From assembly GCA_964648505.1 (NCBI GenBank), contig CAZYMI010000007.1:21945-85944 (forward strand): a stretch of 64,000 nucleotides of DNA. Direction: 5' to 3'. The notes below the pieces were generated by a model. That model was not told the origin of the DNA, searched no databases, and was given only the letters and a program-made list of their open reading frames with translations. A program made the position numbers and the translations under genes. This DNA is from CAZYMI01 sp964648505. GTDB lineage: Bacteria; Pseudomonadota; Alphaproteobacteria; Micavibrionales; Micavibrionaceae. Positions 60,512-64,000 of the stretch are shown here, one piece after another (position 1 is the first letter of the stretch; every line of letters starts with the position of its first letter).

Positions 60512-61147
60512 TTAGCGGTGAATTTCCTCAGGGTTAGGCCCCGTCGTAGTTGGTTCAGGCACCGCACCACCTTCATTTTCCCAGCGGGATAGAGCCAGCA
60601 ACCGCATACGCTGCTTTTTAATGTCGCTTTCCGAGAGTTTGCCTGGCACGGTTTCCGTCAGTAACTTATCAAGATCCAGACGTTTACTGTGCATTTGAAG
60701 TTGGCCTTTAGCATCCACCGGCCAAAGCTTGCGCGGCTTATCCCAATAAAGTTCAACGCCGTTATTGTCAGGGTCACGTAGATAAATGGCTTCACTTACG
60801 CCGTGATCTGCTGCCCCATCAATTTCGATGCTCGCTGCTTTCACACAGCGCAGCGCATCAGCTAACGAAGCTCGCGTCGGATAAAGGATGGCTGTGTGAT
60901 ACAGTCCGGTGCTCCCAGGCGGTGGCGGGGAGCCGCCTTTGCTCTCCCAGGTATTCAGGCCAATATGATGATGATAATCTCCAGCGGCAATAAAGACCGC
61001 GCTGTCACCATAGCGCTGGGTAATGTGAAAGCCGAGAACATCGCAATAAAAAGCGAGAGCACGTTCAATATCGGCGACCTTCAGATGCACATGCCCGATT
61101 CGTACGCCGTCATCGATCGGGTTTTGTTTCGCGGAGGGTTGTGTCAT
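60512..61147 (-). CDS. VOC family (glyoxalase/extradiol dioxygenase fold) protein
   Basis: A 211-residue protein from the ATG at 61147, which has an AGGTGA site 7 nt upstream. The opening IGHVHLKVADIERALAFYCDVLGF is a typical VOC half; His in HHHIGLNTWE, YHTAILYP and Glu in NGVELYWDKP are likely metal ligands, as in catechol 2,3-dioxygenase-like proteins. The C-terminal 60 residues are a charged extension. The substrate is unknown. It lies 10 bp downstream of the FMN reductase gene in the same direction. Confidence 0.85.
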   Translation of the reverse strand: MTQPSAKQNPIDDGVRIGHVHLKVADIERALAFYCDVLGFHITQRYGDSAVFIAAGDYHHHIGLNTWESKGGSPPPPGSTGLYHTAILYPTRASLADALRCVKAASIEIDGAADHGVSEAIYLRDPDNNGVELYWDKPRKLWPVDAKGQLQMHSKRLDLDKLLTETVPGKLSESDIKKQRMRLLALSRWENEGGAVPEPTTTGPNPEEIHR

Positions 61148-61157
61148 CAGTTCACCT

Positions 61158-61706
61158 CTATTGATGTGCTTTAACCCAAGCCACATATTTACCCATCCAG
61201 CCTTGAAGGAAATCTTTACTGGCTGGACCGATATTTCCATCCTTATCAAACAGGTCTTCTTTCGCTTGCAGGAAAATTTCAGGCTGACCGAGAGTTGGCA
61301 TATCTAGATAGGCAGTTATGTTCCGCAAATGCTGTTGGGCGAGAGCCGTTCCGATAGCGCCTACTGAAACCCCCAGTACACCCGCTGGCTTTCCTGCCCA
61401 CACGCTTTGCCCGTAAGGCCGCGAAGCATGATCGATAGCATTTTTAAGAACGCCGGGGATAGAGCGGTTGTATTCGGGCGTGACAAACAAAACGCCCTGC
61501 GATGCTGCTATTTCACTTTTCAAGCGCTTGACGGAAGACGCCTGATTGCCGTCTTCATCCTGATTATAAAGAGGTAGATCGCCGATATCTGCAGTTTGAA
61601 AAGAAAATTCAGTCGGTGCCATTTTTGCCAAAGCGTTGGCCAGCTTACGATTAAACGAGTCTTTGCGAAGGGAGCCGACGATAACGGCTATTTTATATTT
61701 TGCCAC
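61158..61706 (-). CDS. NADPH-dependent FMN reductase / quinone reductase family protein
   Basis: A 182-residue flavodoxin-fold enzyme. The FMN phosphate loop is VGSLRKDSFNRKLANAL and the second FMN contact is VTPEYNRSIPGVLKNAIDH; VLGVSVGAIGTALAQQHLR follows. This pattern fits the ChrR/azoreductase/SsuE-like group reducing quinones, azo compounds or chromate. The GTG at 61706 has AAGGA about 9 nt upstream and gives the family N-terminus; an ATG at 61739 would add 11 residues. Probably an operon with the VOC gene. Confidence 0.87.
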   Translation of the reverse strand: MAKYKIAVIVGSLRKDSFNRKLANALAKMAPTEFSFQTADIGDLPLYNQDEDGNQASSVKRLKSEIAASQGVLFVTPEYNRSIPGVLKNAIDHASRPYGQSVWAGKPAGVLGVSVGAIGTALAQQHLRNITAYLDMPTLGQPEIFLQAKEDLFDKDGNIGPASKDFLQGWMGKYVAWVKAHQ

Positions 61707-61782
61707 GACAATAATCCTTTTTATAGAGAATAGCCGCAACTATACGGCTATTAAGCCTCTATGAACAGGAACAAATATTTGG

Positions 61783-61881
61783 AACTATAACCCTCTTCCT
61801 AGGTTCTATCTTGCGGGACCAGATTCAGAATATTTGACCGGACAAGCTCCCATGATAGATGGCGGACTGGTTTATAGGTAA
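61783..61881 (+). pseudogene. 3' remnant of a short-chain dehydrogenase/reductase gene
   Basis: The plus-strand frame ending in TAA at 61879-61881 encodes RFYLAGPDSEYLTGQAPMID followed by GGLVYR. This is the standard C-terminal end of SDR enzymes (a LAS/GPDS-Y-TGQ segment and then the VDGG motif). No SDR catalytic YxxxK or N-terminal glycine motif is present upstream, where the FMN reductase gene begins on the other strand. It is the tail left after a deletion or insertion. The rest of the gap to rnk (61882-62074) shows nothing convincing. Confidence 0.65.
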
Positions 61882-62074
61882 GCCAACATAGACTATTTGC
61901 GATCCTTGACAAATCAGCGTAGAAGCCTAATCTTATTCTCATGGGAACAAACAAATTCCATCTTTGCGTGCTGTGCAGCAGCATTTTTCCAGGTCAGCTT
62001 ATCGCAGGCCTTTAACCCCTGTTCGCGTCTTTAAGAACCGGACACGGGGCCTTCTCAAAAATATCATCGATTTT

Positions 62075-62091
62075 GCGGAAATATTTTCCGC
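62075..62091. promoter_or_regulatory. Hairpin immediately upstream of rnk
   Basis: GCGGAAA and TTTCCGC flank TAT, a perfect 7-bp stem 23 bp before the rnk ATG. It would place a structure in the 5' leader of rnk, near a possible AAGGA site (62100-62104). No terminator-like T-run follows. Confidence 0.4.
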
Positions 62092-62114
62092 CTTCATAGT
62101 AAGGATTTAAAAGC

Positions 62115-62522
62115 ATGTTGCATGTATACCCCACGCCTAAACCTGAAATTCGTATAACGGAAAATGATAGACGCACTTTACAAAGTCTCGCGTTCGGCGC
62201 GCTTTCAGTACCAGAAGTTGCAGATGAACTCCTCAATGAATTGGATCGCGCTAAGACCATCTCTAAGGATGAGGCCGAAAAATATATCGGCCTTGGTTCA
62301 AAGGCTACCTTCACTACTTCCTCTGGCGATAAAAAAACTGTGAGGCTTGTCATGCCGGCTGATGCAGACATATCACAAAATAAAATTTCAATTCTCACTC
62401 CTGTCGGCGTTGCTCTACTGGGTCTTTCGGAAGGTCAATCTATTGACTGGGAAGCAAGAAACGGAAGGATCGGAACCCTTACGGTATTAAAACTGCATGA
62501 GGCGAGCGAAAATGCATCTTGA
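62115..62522 (+). CDS. rnk: Rnk-like, GreA/GreB C-terminal domain regulator
   Basis: A 135-residue protein. The N-terminal part (PEIRITENDRRTLQSLAF, then EVADELLNELDRAKTI) matches Rnk, whose short coiled coil replaces that of GreA. The FKBP-like C-terminal domain follows: GLGSKATFTTSSGDKKTVRLVMP, then KISILTPVGVALLGLSEGQSIDW. Rnk binds RNA polymerase and was named as a regulator of nucleoside diphosphate kinase. The gene stands alone. Confidence 0.88.
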   Translation: MLHVYPTPKPEIRITENDRRTLQSLAFGALSVPEVADELLNELDRAKTISKDEAEKYIGLGSKATFTTSSGDKKTVRLVMPADADISQNKISILTPVGVALLGLSEGQSIDWEARNGRIGTLTVLKLHEASENAS

Positions 62523-62887
62523 ATGAAAGCCTGTGCTGCTATGGGGCGTTATAAGATGACATATTTAACACTTGTGGCCTTCAATAAGAAAGTTGCAATC
62601 GGCTACTTCTCATTCCCTGTTTCCGGTTATTACCATTTGAAACGGTAATACCGCAAATGGTTGATACTACTGGCATCTAAGTGTGCTGGTCATAGCATAA
62701 GGGTCAAAAAGGGCCCTTTTTCGAGAAATTTTCCCTGTAAAATCCCTGAAATTCAGGGAAATCGGGGAGTCGAACTACGCTTTCCCATATGTGCACTTAT
62801 CGTGCTGCTCTAAGCCCAAGAGTTGTGCGAGAGTGACTGCGCACACAGCCATTTATTGAAGCCACCCGTGTTTTGGAATCGCCCTAA
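62523..62887. repeat. Gene-free gap with several short palindromes
   Basis: No gene is seen in these 365 bp. Palindromes are ACCATTTG/CAAATGGT (62632-62639 and 62654-62661), the competing CGGTTATTACC/GGTAATACCG inside it, AGGGCCCT (62709-62716), and CCCTGAA-A-TTCAGGG (62744-62758). CCCTG-type words recur at 62615, 62733, 62744 and, inverted, at 62754. A GGGAGTCGAAC segment at 62765 resembles the complement of a tRNA T arm, but no cloverleaf can be built. The region may be the edge of a mobile element. Confidence 0.4.
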
Positions 62888-63505
62888 ATGGAAGCCCAGA
62901 GAGATGAAATCGTTTACATCCTGATCAATCAGGCGATGCCAGGCTTCATAAAAATCGGGCGCACGGGTAATCTCGAGCAACGTATTCGTAGCCTCGATAC
63001 AACATCCATTCCCTTACCTTTTGAATGTTTCTTCGCAGCACGCGTTCAGAATGCTACCTTTGTTGAAAACAAGCTGCACGATGCTTTTGGTGACCACCGA
63101 ATTCGCGCAAGTCGCGAATTTTTTAAATTGTCGCCTGAGCGCGCTGTTGCAGCACTTCAACTTGCTTTAATTGAAGATGTAACGCCCAAGAAAGACTTTG
63201 TTGAGAGTGATGAAGATGCTCACGCTCTAGCACAAGCACGGGAAACCAGAAGCGCATTCAATTTTGAAATGGTGAACATTAAATATGGAAGCGTTCTAAC
63301 ATTTTCGCGTGACCCCGCAATAACTTGCATCGTTCTCGACAATAAAAACGTTGAGTTTAGAGGGGAAAGAACAAGCCTATCTGTTGCGGCTTTAAAAGCA
63401 TTAAATGAAATGGGATACCAATGGAAAAGCGTTCAAGGCCCTCAATACTGGGAATATGAAGGCGAAACCCTTGTTGAGCGCCGACAACGCATGGAAGAAG
63501 CCTAA
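62888..63505 (+). CDS. GIY-YIG-like (T5orf172-type) nuclease domain protein
   Basis: A 205-residue protein. The N-terminal 95 residues fit a GIY-YIG/T5orf172-like domain: IVYILINQAMPGFIKIGRTGNLEQRI contains the two beta strands (YIL and IKIG) and the conserved Arg region, and Glu in VENKLHDAF is the likely metal ligand. The C-terminal 85 residues form a second domain (YGSVLTFSRDPAITCIVLD, then TSLSVAALKALNEMGYQW and GPQYWEYEGETLVERR), also found at the end of other GIY-YIG proteins. The biological role is unknown. It is isolated between a repeat-rich gap and a converging gene. Confidence 0.75.
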   Translation: MEAQRDEIVYILINQAMPGFIKIGRTGNLEQRIRSLDTTSIPLPFECFFAARVQNATFVENKLHDAFGDHRIRASREFFKLSPERAVAALQLALIEDVTPKKDFVESDEDAHALAQARETRSAFNFEMVNIKYGSVLTFSRDPAITCIVLDNKNVEFRGERTSLSVAALKALNEMGYQWKSVQGPQYWEYEGETLVERRQRMEEA

Positions 63506-63527
63506 TACAACTCATACCTATGCGATC

Positions 63528-64000
63528 CTAAAGTATTGCTGGCCGCCATTGTTGCGCAGGCCTTGATGGTAACGTGGCCGAGCGCACAACAATTTGCGGG
63601 CTGTTTTCTTGATAGAAAGCACCAAGGGCTGCGGCCATATTATCCCGCAAATCATCCGCGTGTTTTGTGCCCACAACACTAAAGCGTGAGACGACGCTAT
63701 CAATATAGTGTCTTGGTGATGCAATATAACGGACACCTTGTTTTTCAAAAGCAGCCATTTCGTGCGCTGTGGGGTAGGTGTAATAGCCACCACCAATATT
63801 TGGGCGCATATCAGGATAGGATATACCGGCCACCTGCCTTTCAACAGCGGCGGCAATCATCTGTGCGCCAAGCGGCACCATATCAAGATATGTATCAAGA
63901 ACTGGCTTCTTTGCATCAAGGGGCAGTGTGCATGTGTCGATGATTGCGCCTGTATCAATGCCTGCGTCAATATCATGCAGAGTCCAGCCATAATCTTTCT
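63528..64000 (-). CDS. Formyltransferase-fold protein, C-terminal part (5' end beyond window)
   Basis: The minus-strand frame is open from the right edge to a stop at 63528. The first visible residues KDYGWTLHDIDAGIDTGAII match the formyltransferase core after its catalytic HPSLLP-type motif (not in view), as in methionyl-tRNA formyltransferase, GART and sugar formyltransferases. The C-terminal part is unlike Fmt (ISYPDMRPNIGGGYYTYPTAHEMAAFEKQG), so a sugar- or nucleotide-sugar-type formyltransferase is more likely. It converges on the GIY-YIG gene with a 22-bp gap. Confidence 0.7.
   Translation of the reverse strand, partial: KDYGWTLHDIDAGIDTGAIIDTCTLPLDAKKPVLDTYLDMVPLGAQMIAAAVERQVAGISYPDMRPNIGGGYYTYPTAHEMAAFEKQGVRYIASPRHYIDSVVSRFSVVGTKHADDLRDNMAAALGAFYQENSPQIVVRSATLPSRPAQQWRPAIL

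Noticed and set aside
62763..62777. GGGAGTCGAAC segment considered as part of a minus-strand tRNA
   Set aside because: No acceptor stem, anticodon arm or D arm can be built around it.

Overview
The window looks like chromosome from a moderately AT-rich (roughly 42-45% GC by eye) free-living alphaproteobacterium. Evidence: a complete division and cell wall (dcw) cluster ending ftsQ-ftsA-ftsZ, a meso-DAP type murE, an FtsZ with a long linker and the C-terminal DIPAFLRRQ motif, lpxC and bamD next to ftsZ, an ETF:ubiquinone oxidoreductase, a TPR-ispE pair, a PodJ-like polarity protein and pal-cpoB. The lineage cannot be fixed from the sequence alone; a deep-branching group (Rhodospirillales/Micavibrionales-like) is a guess. 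The DXP-independent pdxS-pdxT pathway is unusual for the class.

Layout. 1-14.6 kb: housekeeping genes on both strands: alaS (cut by the left edge), hisN, an M24 peptidase, slt, a divergent uracil-DNA glycosylase, a pilin-like membrane-anchored protein whose 5' end holds an out-of-frame C8 tract, ETF-QO, a TPR protein, ispE, trhO, bamD, lpxC and an APH-fold kinase. 14.6-33.3 kb: sixteen dcw genes on the minus strand, from mraZ to ftsZ, most overlapping by 1-10 nt. A clear sigma70 promoter and a four-box MraZ operator precede mraZ. 33.6-44.3 kb: a yeast-type cytosine deaminase, an HTH/coiled-coil protein, cpoB, pal, a SirB1-like protein, the dolP-yraN-rsmI-lpoA cluster, pdxST and the PodJ-like protein.

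A tRNA-Gln(UUG) at 44.5 kb marks the change to an accessory region (44.8-54.3 kb) with mixed base composition. It holds a membrane-anchored HerA-type ATPase, the last 28 codons of a lost second serine recombinase, a gene of unknown function, an intact large serine recombinase with its DUF2924 partner, a PD-(D/E)XK ORF overlapping a TOPRIM (OLD-type) ORF that looks like a deletion junction between two defence genes, a structured and terminated RNA candidate, two small envelope proteins, and a phage-like DUF5681/ParB-methyltransferase block.

54.5-60.5 kb is a coherent nitric-oxide response locus. A divergent nsrR/hmp pair shares a 21-bp dyad that matches NsrR operators. nsrR leads a minus-strand operon nsrR-DUF1275-DUF1971-cioA-cioB-small membrane subunit-second small membrane ORF. 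Hmp would detoxify NO while a cyanide-insensitive bd-type oxidase keeps respiration going. The right end carries a VOC protein, an FMN reductase, the 3' remnant of a short-chain dehydrogenase, rnk, a GIY-YIG-like protein in a repeat-rich gap, and a formyltransferase cut by the right edge.

Most notable: the NsrR/CIO operon with its unannotated small membrane ORFs, the MraZ operator, the nuclease/TOPRIM junction, the structured RNA, the poly-C pilin-like gene and the recombinase remnant. No single locus can be declared a new system from sequence alone.
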